A stretch of DNA of 64,000 nucleotides from Coptis chinensis (lineage: Eukaryota; Streptophyta; Magnoliopsida; Ranunculales; Ranunculaceae), in assembly GCA_015680905.1 (NCBI GenBank), contig CM027382.1:17705501-17769500 (forward strand). Direction: 5' to 3'. A model generated the notes under the pieces. That model made no database searches. It had not been told where the DNA came from and worked only from the letters and a program-made list of their open reading frames with translations. A program made the translations under genes and the position numbers. Of the stretch, positions 44,314 to 54,875 are shown one piece after another (within the stretch, counting starts at the first letter, position 1; every line of letters starts with the position of its first letter).

Positions 44314-45720
44314 TTGGTCCCAAGAGAGAGGGAGAGTCCCCCCTCACTAGAGCCATTAGAGGAAGTGGAAATTATGGGAGGCAGCTCGTCAAAAACCACT
44401 TTCATCGGCACCTTGTTGAGTTTTGAAGAGTGTCAAGCTCTAATATACTTCCTTCAAGAACACAAAGACGTGTTTGCTTGGTCGTTTGCAGAAATACCAG
44501 GGATTGACCCCCATGTGGCATGTCACCGGCTCAATGTCTGCAGTGATACAATAGTGGTCAAGCAGAAACCCAGAAGGATAGGTGCTGACAGATCCAAAGC
44601 AATAAAAGCTAAAGTTGAAAAACTAAAGGCAGCTAACTTTGTCAGGGAGATCAATTTCTCCACATGGATTTCTAATATTGTCCCAGAACGTAAGAAGAAT
44701 AGGTCATGGAGAATATGTATTGACTTCACAAATCTAAACCACGCATGTCCAAAAGACAGTTACCCTCTATCGCGGATTGACAAAATGGTAGATGCGATGG
44801 CTGGACATGAACTGTTATCTTTCATAGATGGATCATCTGGCTATAACCAGATCCCATTGAATGTGGAAGATCACAAGCATGCAAGTTTCACAACCGAGGA
44901 TGGCCTGTACTGTTATCAGGTCATGCCGTTCGGACTGAAACACCAGCATTTGGTGAACAAAATGTTTGAAGGATTGATAGGTGACATTGTGGAGATCTAT
45001 GTAGACGATATCTTGATCAGGAGTTTGAAATAGGAGATCATCTCTCCCACTTGAAACATGCATTTGACGTTCTCTAAGGGTATCACATGAAACTCAATCC
45101 TGTGAAATGTGCTTTCGCTGTCTCATCAGGAAATTTGTTAGGGTATCTAGTTACTAAGCGAGGAATCGAGGCAAACCCAAATCAGATCCGGGCGCTCATA
45201 GAGATGCCTTCACCTAAAAACATGAAAGAGGTTCAAAAAGTCATAGGCAAGGGCTAACAGCCGTGAACAGGTTCATCTCTAGAGTTCAGATAAGTGCAAA
45301 CCTCTGTTTAAGTTACCGCGAAAGAATACCTCATTTTTATGGACAGAAGAATGCCAAAAAGCATTCGATTAGCTCAAAACGTACCTGGGGCCACCACTAA
45401 TCCTTTCCAAACCAGTTGAGGGAGAAGTTTTGGGTCTTTATCTCTGTTCATCTGATTATGGTATCAGTTCTGTATTGATACATGTGGATGAAAAAAGGTT
45501 GAAAAACCTATCTATTTCTTGAGCCAAACGTTCCTCCCTACAGAAACAAGATATCCTAAACTCGAAAGAGTCGTTTTAGCCCTTGTTTTTACAATAGAGA
45601 AGTTACGGCCATACTTCCAGTCCCACATTATTCGGGTAATCACGAAATACCAGTTACGATTAGTTCTGGAAAGGTCGAACAGGTTAGGGAGGTTAGCCTA
45701 ATGGTCTGTGTAACTGTCAA
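44314..45720 (+). pseudogene. Reverse transcriptase and first RNase H of element D
   Basis: The frame 44314-45033 is intact through RT motifs: RRIGADRSKAIKAKVEKLKA, NRSWRICIDFTNLNHACPKD, SYPLSRIDKMVDAMAGHELL, QVMPFGLKH and the catalytic EIYVDDILI at 44998-45009. A stop ends it at 45033. Thumb and connection follow in mixed frames (YHMKLNPVKCAFAVSSG, GYLVTKRGIEANPNQI). The RNase H stretch YFLSQTFLPTETRYPKLERV is at about 45500-45700. In living relatives it copies RNA to DNA inside the particle. Confidence 0.93.
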
Positions 45721-45879
45721 AATTTTGACATTATCTACGTCCCACGAATCTCAGAGAAGGGTAAGGCACTAGCAGAATTCTTGGGAGATTTTCTAACGAC
45801 CTACACTGGGTACGACTCAACCACCCCCAGTTCAGATGATGGCATCCTGCCTGAATCTCCAAATACCCGTCCAGACCAA

Positions 45880-46270
45880 AAGGAGTAGAGCTCCAGGCAA
45901 CTATTTGTGGATGGATCTTCAAATGACAGAGGCGCTGGAGTGGGAGCTGTGTTAGTTACTCCTGACAACATGCGACTGGAGAAGTCCATACGACTAGGTT
46001 GGCACGCCTCTAACAATGAGGCAGAGTATGAGGCAACACTTGCTGGCCTCACAATGGCTCTCGAGTTAGGCCTAACACACCTCATAGTTCTTAGTGACTT
46101 ACAGCTGGTTGTGTTCCAAGTTGATAGAGGATATGAGGCCAGGGATGAACGAATGGTCAAATATCTGGAATTGGTGAGGGGTCTTTAGGACAAATTTGAG
46201 AACATTCAGTTTTATCAGCTGCCTCGATCCGAAAATTGTCACGTAGATGCTTTGGCGTGTGCTGCCTCAA
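45880..46270 (+). pseudogene. Second (archaeal-type) RNase H of element D
   Basis: QLFVDGSSNDRGAGVGAVLV, SIRLGWHASNNEAEYEATLA and LIVLSDLQLVVFQVDRGYE match the extra RNase H domain that is diagnostic for the Tat lineage. The catalytic pattern D...E...D is visible. A stop at 46186-46188 splits it from its C-terminal piece (NVHVDALA-like text NCHVDALACAAS at about 46240). Confidence 0.9.
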
Positions 46271-46299
46271 TGTTGGGCAACAGTGAGTCTCGCTCCATC

Positions 46300-47546
46300 C
46301 CTATATAGTTTCAAGAGAAATCCAACATCCAAGCACTCACAGTTACAATAGTTTGTGTTATTCCAGCCACTACTCCAAATTGGATGGATCGATACAAGTC
46401 CTACCTCAAAGACGGGACACTCCCTGAGGATAAGAATATAGCCAGGCATCTGCTTGCAAAGATACACAGATTTACCCTCTTTGAAGATGATCAGTACAAG
46501 AAGTTCTTTTTGGGACCTCATCTCAGATGTCTCTCCCCAAACCTCGTTGACCAGGTTATGCGAGAGGTTCATGAAGGCAAAGATTCTTTTGGCCTTACAT
46601 GCAAAAAGATCCATAGATTTTTGCCCGCAAATATGAAAAGTGTCAAAGATATGCGCCACTTATCCATGCTCCAGCAATAGAGTTGCACCCATTGGCCAGC
46701 CTATGGCCATTTGCATAGTGGGGAACTAACATTGTAGGACCTCTACCACCCGCTCCCGATAATGTCAAATTCTTCTTGGTTGCAATGGATTACTTCACCA
46801 AGTGGATAGAAGCAGTTCCCCTTGTCTTCATTTGAGAACAGGACGTCAGAAAGTTCATTTGGAACAACATTGTCTATAGGTTTGGCATACCCAAGGTTAT
46901 CATCTCAGATAATGGGCAACAATTCGCTGGAGGAATGGTCGCTGAACTCTGTGAAGAGTTTCATATTACCCATCTGTTCTCAACTCCAAGGTATCCACAA
47001 GGCAATGGCCAGGCTAAAACCTTTAATAGGGTCATTTTGGATAACATGAAGTGTAAATTAGATGATGCAAAAGGATTATGGGTCGAGGAACTACCTAAGG
47101 TCGTATGGGCATATCGAACTACACCAAGACAATCAACTGGTGAGTCCCCATTCTCACTGACATACGGAACTGAGGCTGTCATACCTCCTGAACTAGTAGC
47201 TCCCACTCAGAAGTCAGACGTTGTGCACACTCTAGACAACGAGGAGTTGTTATGTAGAGAAATGGATCTCCTAAATGAAAAGCGAGAAGGTGTTGCACTT
47301 CGCTTAGTCACTAACCAGCAGATTCTGAAGATATCATACGTCAAGAAAGTCCGGATTCGATATTTCAAATATGGAGATCTGGTTCTGCACGAGATCCCAT
47401 AGCCCAACGGTAAGCTTGGGCCTAACTGGGAAGGACCCTACATCGTCAACAAGGTTGGTCGAATTGGTTTTTACTACCTACGCACACATGAAGGGGACGT
47501 TCTTGTCAAACCATGGAACGCACATTATCTTCGCAAATACTATTAG
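46300..47546 (+). pseudogene. Integrase of element D, catalytic Glu replaced
   Basis: The linker WMDRYKSYLKDGTLPEDKN leads into a zinc-binding region that has lost its clear HHCC pattern (VMREVHEGKDSFGLTCKK, stop at 46680). The catalytic core reads FFLVAMDYFTKWIEAVPL, FGIPKVIISDNGQQFAGG and STPRYPQGNGQAKTFNRVIL. The residue after GNGQA is normally Glu, the third member of the DDE triad, and is Lys here (codon 47016-47018). The C-terminal part YGTEAVIPPELVAPTQKS and GPNWEGPYIVNKVGRIG is recognisable, with a stop at 47402. Integration activity is therefore lost twice over. Confidence 0.93.
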
Positions 47547-48686
47547 TAAATTGTTATTCTATGCTTCTTTATGCATTGTTCACTCCTCTCCAAGTCATCA
47601 ATAAAGTTTTCCACATTGCCATCGAATTTATTCCTTGCATCAGTTCTTTATTTATGATCCACAATGGACTAAGCCTTTAGGGAATTATCTTCTCACTATC
47701 TGTTCAAGAATATTGTATGCCAATTTTCTTTAGAACTAGTGATACTGAGTATGGGAAAGTTGAACTGTATGACAGATCCTATCTCATTTCCATGCAGCTG
47801 GAACTGTACGCTAGTTCTTTCAAACTGCGATTATCATCGATGGGTTAAGCCTTTAAGGAATCGGACCACACTAATTGTTCAGTAAACTGTAATCCAATTT
47901 GACTTAGAACAAGAGATAGTGTTTTTGAAAGCCTAAACTGTATGCCAGTTCCTGGAGCTCTCAAAACATCAAACATAGGGGTTACTGGGAAGATCTGGGT
48001 TAGATCCAGATCCTAGCACGCAATCATTAGCCTGGAACTATATCGGCATGATAGCGCTGAGGAAGACTCCCCCACTGTTGTTCTGGCAATAACCTATTCA
48101 TTTTTTAAATAAATAGGACCTGTCGTTATTAAACACAGTGTCATGCTCATGGCACCAAGTTACTTTCGCAAAGACATATGTCTCTATTGCAATCGAACTC
48201 TCAGTTACAGTTAACTTGAATGGCTTCCATGATATCCTGATCAGATTTTAGTTATGCATCATTTTAATCTATTTAGCCTGCTAGGGTCACCTATTGTTGT
48301 TCCAAATGAACTTTGGGAGCATCAAGGGTAGAGTATGCATAGTAGTACATGTCATATAACATAAAATGCTTTAAAGGTATGCATAAACTAGAAGAGTTGT
48401 AGAGTTCAGTAAGTAGTATGCATGCATAAACTAGAAGAGCTACAAAGCTCAATAAGTAAATAGTATGTGAGCTACATAGCTCAATATTATAGACCCATAG
48501 AATAATTGTTTAAAAATAATTATTTATGTGAATCATCAACTGAAAGGCTTATGAAGTAGGGGTAGAATCAAACTTTGGTTCACCATAAGTGCTTATTGCT
48601 GCACCATCATCAAGAACTCTTGTTTCACTCTCAAGAACAGGCTGTGTGGTTGGATTAGCTGGAATGGTTAAAGGCTAAACGGAACA
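47547..48686 (+). other. Spacer of element D with diverged short duplications
   Basis: No gene. Two related segments (about 47665-47800 and 47845-47965) share the order TAAGCCTTTA(A/G)GGAAT, TTAGAAC(T/A)AG, AACTGTATG and CAGTTCCT-like words. A second set at about 48370-48485 repeats ATGCATAAACTAGAAGAG twice, followed by GCTACAAAGCTCAATA-like and GCTACATAGCTCAATA copies. Tandem repeats between pol and the 3' LTR are common in Tat elements. Confidence 0.6.
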
Positions 48687-51205
48687 CTAACTTAAAGCTA
48701 GAACATGCAAAAAAGGAAGCTGAATGAGAAGCATGTCATCATTGGTGTCTTCTTCAGAAGATGAGGATGCATCAGGCATAAGTTTATCATGGATAGCTAA
48801 GATACTGGTGTCTAGATCAGGAAACAAGATGAAAGGGTTGGTCACGCGCCCCTGATCATCCAACTGAGAAACATACCCAGTAGCCTCAATAGCCTCCTCA
48901 AACTTAACTTGTCTGGCTGCATTGAAGGACTCTTCAGAAACATCAAGCACTCTCAGAGCAAAGCGAATGGCATTTTCAGCTAACCTCTTCTTCACCTCCT
49001 TCACCACTTGGGAATAGAACTCAGAGGTCTCCACCAAGAGGTCACCAGCCTTCTTATCAGAGCAAAGACATTTTTCTTTTAGAGCCTCTCATAGCCTGAC
49101 ATGACTTCATTTGTATGATCAATGGCTTGGCCAAGGGTTCTCATCTCGGTGTTCCTACGGTGAAGTTCCCATTAGACCTGGTCATGCTTTACTTGCAGGG
49201 TGGTGAAGTAGGAGCACAGTTCCAAGAACTTCACTCTCCAAGTGGCAGCATCAGAAGCTCCTTTTTTGGGCTTTTTCCAGAGAGCTCCGGAGGTTGGAGA
49301 TAGTGTCTCTTATATTCTTAAAGCCAGTATCAGATTTCTTCTCTTTCACTAAGAACTGGTCAACCTGGATCTACAGCTCCTCAGTTCTCTTCTCAATAGC
49401 CTCTTTCACCCAGATCAGCTCGCCGATAGCCATGGCATCAGTGGATGTATCAGCAGAGGCCGCAAAGATGGGTTCTTTCATGGCCAAAAAGTTATTCACT
49501 AACTGGAAAAGAATATAGGATGTGTAAGTAATACAATGAGAAAAACCGAACATTGAACAGAGAAGAAAGTCTTACCTTGGCAAGGTGAACAGCAGATCGG
49601 TGAAAGGACAAGTCCAGGCTCCCAGCCATGTTGGCTTCAGCCTTGTCAATAGGAAGTTACGCAGCTTCCAGAACTCCGAGCGCGATATTAATATCATTAA
49701 CAGAATGCTTGTTGGTAGCATGTAGTTCATCAGTTTGTCCCCAATGCCTTATCTCCACGATCATCTCCCTTTTAGGGGAATCTAGAGATCTTGGCAAAAA
49801 GGAATGTCGTCACTCACCCCCCTCCTATCACTGAATCGAGGAGGAGGGAAAGCTACAGTTACAGTAGTTGTTTCAGCAATGCCTTTCCCCTTGTGATTAT
49901 TAGGGAGGGAAGGGTCAACAGTCAGAGAGACATTGTCACCAGTTTGTTCAGAACCTGTGGGAGGATCTGGAACTGGTAGGGGTACAACTACTTTCTAAAA
50001 ACCAGAACGGGGAATAGTCATAGGAACCTTAAAAAGTGTTTCTTCATTAACAGAGAGAGGGCAAAACTTTATTTTCCTACCGGACAGGGCAACATCATAA
50101 GCAGAAGTAGGGTCAGCTCTCTTCAATCTAGAGCAATTGGACGCACGTACTCCCCTTTTAAAATTGCTTGCTACCAGCAGTTCATGAGGCAGTTCAGGGC
50201 CCCTCCCGCCAGTGATCACATAATCATCACTGACCGCAGGCTCCTGAACTGAGCCCAATGTCACAGCATCACCGGAGGCAGCCACAAAGCCATTCTCCTT
50301 GCGGTTCCCTCTTCTTCTAGTACTCAAAGATGATTCATCCTGAACTGGAGGAGGAAGAAGTCCAGCATCCTGGTCCACAGGAGAAGGAAGTGTTGTGTTC
50401 CCAGAATTCATAGTACTTATCCCAAAAGAGGAAAAGTCAGGGGACAAGTTGCATCAATTCTTCAGCAGACATGTTGAAATATTCAGAAAGATGGGTGGGA
50501 TCAGGAACTATCACCCAAGGCATCCTCTGTTCCTTGGGGATCTTCTTGATGAAGTCCACCATATTAGCATCAGTCGCAGTTAGTTGATTCCAGGGGGAAG
50601 AGTCATCTAAGGGAAAATAGCAAAGAAACTTAGTCGAAAGACTCTTATAGTGGTTACAAAATTCGTAAGAAAAGAGGCTTATTGGTTGGAGCATGAGTGT
50701 GTTTTTTGGGAACAAGAATTCCCACAGGCTCACCCTCAATATCAGAAGGACGGACGCCCCATGCATCACCCAACACACGGAGATGGTGGTCAGCCCAGCC
50801 CTCGTCACTCTGCTTCCCCTCAAAAAAGACAATCGGAGAATTCTTTTCTCTGTTCATGAGATAGTAGTATGATTGGTCTCAAATACGCCAGACCTCATAA
50901 AAGTACCCAAACACCCAACGATTCAAAACGAATCCATGCCTCTTGGCCAATATGGCAGAGTACATGACAGTTCTGTAAAACAAAAGATTGAAGTGAATCA
51001 AGCACTCTCTTAACAGTGGGTGAAGGGGAAGAGTTAGTTCGGCCCTGAGTTGACCAATGGTGATGAGCGCCACTTCTTTATAGGCCAACTCATCTAGCAA
51101 CCTCCCCTACTCCAGGCAGATATCATCAGGGATGTGAAATTTCTCTTGAATCAGTTTCAAGGAGGAAAGATCTCCGAAGTTTACAAGTGACCAGTTGGGA
51201 TTCAT
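48687..51205 (-). pseudogene. Antisense ORF of element D (putative gypsy-type transposon protein)
   Basis: Read leftward from an ATG at 51205 (MNPNWSLVNFGDLSSLKLIQ). The chain LLDELAYKEVALITIGQLRA, TLPLHPLLRECLIHFNLLFY, FVLNRWVFGYFYEVWRI and HLRVLGDAWGVRPSD (51100-50654) fits the plant 'putative gypsy type transposon' family known as the antisense ORF of Tat-lineage elements. A charged middle (50447-49995) and a C-terminal helix-rich piece (VVKEVKKRLAENAIRFALRV, 49037-48687) follow. Many stops separate the pieces. The function of the family is unknown. It is placed to be expressed from a promoter in or near the 3' LTR. Confidence 0.78.
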
Positions 51206-51544
51206 GATTGGAAAAGAGAGAAAGTTTCAAGTTTTGGTTAAACCCTAAGCGAGATATCAAAAGGTTCAGTATACAGAGAAAAAGTAGCGGAAGAGGTAAT
51301 GAGGGTTCTCTCACCAGATCCTTTATATACAGATAAGATGGACGGTTACAATTAGCCCAAGCATTGTGTCTTTTCAGGATGGAACTGCCATCATTACCTT
51401 TTCTCAGGAAACGACATGTCTGTTTGAGCCGTCTTTTCATAGCCTTAATTAGTTGGATACGTAAGCAGTTCCAGTAACAGTTTAGGAAAAAGATTCTTGC
51501 ACCAAAAGCAGTGTAGCTTCAAGCACCCACGTGCTAGATGGCAC

Positions 51545-51557
51545 AAGAGGGGGCATA
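51545..51557 (+). other. Polypurine tract of element D
   Basis: AAGAGGGGGCATA lies directly before the TGTAAAGGGG start of the 3' LTR, as expected for the plus-strand primer. Confidence 0.8.
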
Positions 51558-52236
51558 TGTAAAGGGGATTTCCCGTCATTGAACATATGACACGTGTATG
51601 GGAAATAACCTAAGACTATAGATGTCCAGAATGAGACGAGGACCATCGGATCAGTTCTGTGAATAAGTGATCTCGTGCTTAGCACAAGTGTTTAGTGGAC
51701 ATGTGCTAGGCACGTGGCTGACTACCTCTAAGTATGACAGCTCTCCAAGTCGTTAGGAACTGATATAGACAGTTCCTGAATAGAAGAAAACTAAAGATGG
51801 CGATCTCTGATGATAAGAAAGGAATCGTGATGACATATCTTAGGAGTTTTTAGATATAATCTTCTCATACACGATGGGACATTATGATCAAGAAGGAAAC
51901 TTACCTCTCATAAGATATGGTCTAGATTCAGACTTCCATAAGGAGAGAAATCCTAATAGGAAGGCAGAGTCCAAAGATGGAAGGGAACTCACAAGCGGTG
52001 GGACAGTCCTAACCCTAGGACTCTTGTAGCTCTTCCTATATAAACCAGAGGGATTTGCTCTTATGAACTACGCAAAATAGGGTTTGATTCTTCTAAATAA
52101 ATAAGGAGATACGTAGGCAACCACCAGGCGGTTCAACCCTGAACTCAGAATCATCTCATCTCTTCTCTACTCAGTAAAAGCTTCTAGACCACAAGGCACA
52201 GAGGAAGATCAGGGGATACTAGAAAACTCCCATACA
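51558..52236 (+). repeat. 3' LTR of element D
   Basis: The 679-bp LTR starts TGTAAAGGGG and ends CCATACA. It matches 41090-41773 almost base for base, with a 4-bp deletion after TTAGGAGTT and scattered changes. The duplication TTCTC follows at 52237-52241. A TATA box (TATATAA) lies at about 52038. Confidence 0.95.
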
Positions 52237-52241
52237 TTCTC

Positions 52242-52881
52242 TTTCCCCTACTTTTAGCATAACAAATGAGGGATAAGAGTAATTGAGTGGAATAACAATA
52301 TAGAGTTTGGCAAAAGATAATCTTTGTTTCTTCGCAGTTGCCTCATTCATGCATAAGGCTCCTCCCAGAATGCAAGCAAGGTACGACAAGCCATTTAAAG
52401 TCCAAAGTTCTTTTGGTACATGAGCTAGTTTAACCCATATAGGAATTGTATTAACATTATTCCTAAAAGACTCTGCTTCCACTGTCCATGGCCGGATCAC
52501 GAAAATCTTGCCCGATATAAACAACGATCCACCTTCCAAGACCATAGATCGATCTTCTTCAGTAGAGAACTTTATGTAAAAAAGATCACAGTCTGTAGTG
52601 ATTTCCATGTTGCCTTTTAGTTTCCAGCTTCTCTCGAGACTAGCTTTAACATATGGAAAGACCATACGTTTGTCAAGGAAATATCCTACTAAGGCATTCT
52701 TCCATTCCTCTATCCCTTCATCAACAATCTCTTGAGGCATAATAGTGACTCCATTAACGAAAGAGGGCGAGAAGTTCTTTAAAATAGTGGTGGAAGGAGT
52801 TGGTCTGCTGAAGAGATTACTCCACGACATAGATGGTTGTTGCAGATTTGGCATACCCGATTCACTTTGAACAGATGACAT
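52242..52881 (-). pseudogene. LINE1 ORF1, N-terminal part (DUF4283-type RNA-binding region)
   Basis: The ATG at 52881 opens MSSVQSESGMPNLQQPSMSW. The domain EEWKNALVGYFLDKRMVFPY, LFYIKFSTEEDRSMVLEGGS, FVIRPWTVEAESFRNNVNTI, PIWVKLAHVPKELW and LSYLACILGGALCMNEATA is the conserved N-terminal region of plant L1 ORF1 proteins, annotated elsewhere as DUF4283. It is uninterrupted for about 210 residues up to the element D insertion. ORF1 proteins bind the LINE RNA. Confidence 0.92.
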
Positions 52882-53098
52882 CTTTCTTCTTCCTTGATGA
52901 CAGTTGTTGCTATTTAAAGAAGGAAAAACATGCGAGAAATAGATAAGATAGTCCTACCAACCAAAGTTTACTAGAACAGGAAACATTTTAGCACATAGGA
53001 ACGGTTGTATCTAACTACTAAGTTACTCCTAGAATCGCCCCACTAAAGGTCCCCATTAGTGATAGATGTAAAGACTCATCTTTTTTTTTACAAAGAGG
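52882..53098 (-). other. 5' untranslated region of LINE1
   Basis: Lies between the ORF1 start codon and the 15-bp target duplication. It contains an A run (T9 on the plus strand at about 53081). No promoter motif was identified. Confidence 0.6.
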
Positions 53099-53180
53099 GG
53101 TGAGAGAAAAAAGTGACACATGGCTAGTTACGGTTGGACAATGAAACAATGAGCATATAGCCTAAGGAGCAAAAAATTCT
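53099..53180. mobile_element. Long-inverted-repeat MITE, right end
   Basis: After the LINE1 duplication (53099-53113) the sequence GTGACACATGGCTAG through GGAGCAAA, ending near TTCTC, is the reverse complement of 35358-35435. It completes the MITE that LINE1 split. Confidence 0.82.
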
Positions 53181-53300
53181 CCTTTCACTAGAGGATTCAA
53201 TCTTTTTTGAAATAATTACACTCTTGTTTCTCCTCGCTTCTTATCTCTGCCTCTCAAATATCTATTCCTAACATTTATACAAAGAAGTTCACATATAACC

Positions 53301-53700
53301 ATAGTACAAAATATCCCGATATATCGTGATATTTGGGGATATCTATCCAGATTTCAGAGAAAGATATATAAATATCACGATATATTCAGAGATATATACG
53401 ACTGCAAATATCAGTGATATTTTGATGATATTTATGACATTTGTGATATTTGGGGATATTTGGCGATATTTTGTGTATATAACAATTTTATTTAATATTT
53501 ATCATTATATTTCAAATAAATATAAATAATGTATCATGATATATCAAGAAATATCCACAATATTTGTCGATATTTTGGATATATCAACAATATTTGCATG
53601 TGAAACAATGTCAAATATCCCCAAAGAGGGGGATATATCCACGATACATATCCAGAAATTGAATATCGATAAATACCCATATCCTGATATTTTGTACTAT
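53301..53700. mobile_element. GATATT-rich palindromic MITE in the LINE2 leader
   Basis: It begins ATAGTACAAAATATC and ends GATATTTTGTACTAT, a perfect 15-bp inverted repeat. The interior is a run of variants of GATATTT and AAATATC, making a long imperfect hairpin. Flanks CATATAAC and TATACAAC agree at six of eight positions and may be an eroded 8-bp duplication, which would suggest hAT. No coding capacity. Confidence 0.82.
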
Positions 53701-53717
53701 GTATACAACTACACCCA

Positions 53718-54425
53718 ATGGCCTCCTCCCAACCATCCATAAAGATTGTTACTTGGAACTGTCGAGGAAGTAAAAAAACCTCTATAGTTAATTATATTAG
53801 ACAACAATATAATATACATAAGTTTAATATATGTTTTATTATGGAATCTAAAGCTAACTACCAAGATAGTCACACTCGTATTTCATCTCTCCCTTTTGAA
53901 AACTTTTTCATCCTTCTTGCTAATGGTCTTAGTGGAGGACTCTGGCTTCTCAGGAACTCATCAATTAAAATTAAAATTCTTTTTACTTCTCAAAATATTA
54001 TTCTTACAGAGCTCTCCTTTCAAAACAATCAATATAAGATGTTTGTTTCTTTTATTTATCCCCCCCCCCTTATCAAAAAAGATCGCTTCTTTTTCCTGGA
54101 ATTCATTTAAAAAATCAACAGAACTTTTTATATGGGGATTGGATGTTGATTGGTGACTTCAATGAGATACAACATCCGTGGGAAAAATTTAGGAAGCCTT
54201 TTAAATCTACAAAAACTTCCGATAAATTTGAAAATTTTCTTTAGTCTGCTGATTTACGAGATTTAGGTTTTTCTGAGGTTTCTTTCACTTGGTCCAATAA
54301 CCAATGGCTCCTTAGCTTAACTAAAAACGATTAGGCAAAGCCTACCTCAATGACTCTGCTCTACACAACTTCCCTAACGCCACCCTTTTTACTCATCCCA
54401 TTATTCACTCTGACCATAGTCTTAT
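53718..54425 (+). pseudogene. LINE2 endonuclease domain, 5' part
   Basis: The ATG at 53718 opens MASSQPSIKIVTWNCRGSKK, the standard start of plant LINE endonucleases, followed by ICFIMESKANYQDS and NGLSGGLWLLRNSS. A run of ten C (54060-54069) coincides with a frame change. The chain continues with MLIGDFNEIQHPWEKF and FSEVSFTWSNNQWL, a stop at 54241, then HPIIHSDHSL up to element E at 54426. It resumes after E at 55975. Stops and the insertion disable it. Confidence 0.9.
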
Positions 54426-54709
54426 TGATGTAGACATAGAGTTCAAGTCAAGCCCATGGGTTGCATTAGGTGGGCCCCTTTTAGTTGGTTTATTTTATTT
54501 AGTTATTTGCCATGTGGCATATTTTCATTGGTTTGCTTTGTTGTCAGTTAATATAAATAAGAGCTTATGGTTAGGGTTTCAGGGAGTTGTTTTAGTTGTG
54601 TTTGTGTGTTATGAATTATTGAGCGATTATCAATAAATGTGAGACTTTCAGGGTTTTACAAAGTGTAGATTTTGATTAAGTGTTGCTTCTGCCACTTCAA
54701 TCTATATTA
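54426..54709 (+). repeat. 5' LTR of element E
   Basis: Nearly identical by eye to 55692-55974. AATATAAATAAGAG near 54550 is the best TATA candidate. The end (TATATTA) does not show the usual CA. Confidence 0.88.
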
Positions 54710-54875
54710 TGTGGTATCAAAACGGCTGATTTTTGGGAGATTGTCCAGAAAATACTATTCACTGGGATACTATTCATCGAGGTACTATTTACGAAACACG
54801 GTTACGACAGTACTGTTCACCCAATTACTATTCACTGTGATTTATTCCTTAAAAAAACAATTTTTTATTGTTATT

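Larger units (their letters stand above)
41090..52236 (+). mobile_element. Element D: Tat/Retand-type Ty3/gypsy element inserted in LINE1 ORF1
   Basis: The LTRs are at 41090-41773 and 51558-52236, flanked by TTCTC at 41085-41089 and 52237-52241. Between them, in order, are a primer site, gag, protease, RT, RNase H, a second RNase H, integrase, a spacer with short duplications, an antisense ORF and a polypurine tract. The domain order and the antisense ORF before the 3' LTR are known for the Tat lineage. The LTRs are very similar by eye, so this is one of the youngest insertions, but pol has many stops and one key integrase residue is changed. Confidence 0.95.
36012..53098 (-). mobile_element. 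LINE1: L1-type non-LTR retrotransposon, split by element D
   Basis: Read leftward: 5' leader (53098-52882), ORF1 (52881-52242 and 41084-40326), ORF2 with endonuclease, reverse transcriptase, C-terminal zinc-binding domain and RNase H (40212-36026), then a poly(A) tail seen as T11 at 36012-36022. A 15-bp direct repeat, GGTGAGAGAAAAAAG, flanks it at 35997-36011 and 53099-53113. Without element D it is about 5.9 kb, a normal full length for a plant L1. ORF1 and ORF2 are broken by several stops. Confidence 0.94.

Noticed and set aside
54060..54069. Run of ten C as a programmed frameshift site in LINE2
   Set aside because: The gene is dead in other places, and a homopolymer is a common place for ordinary slippage or sequencing error.
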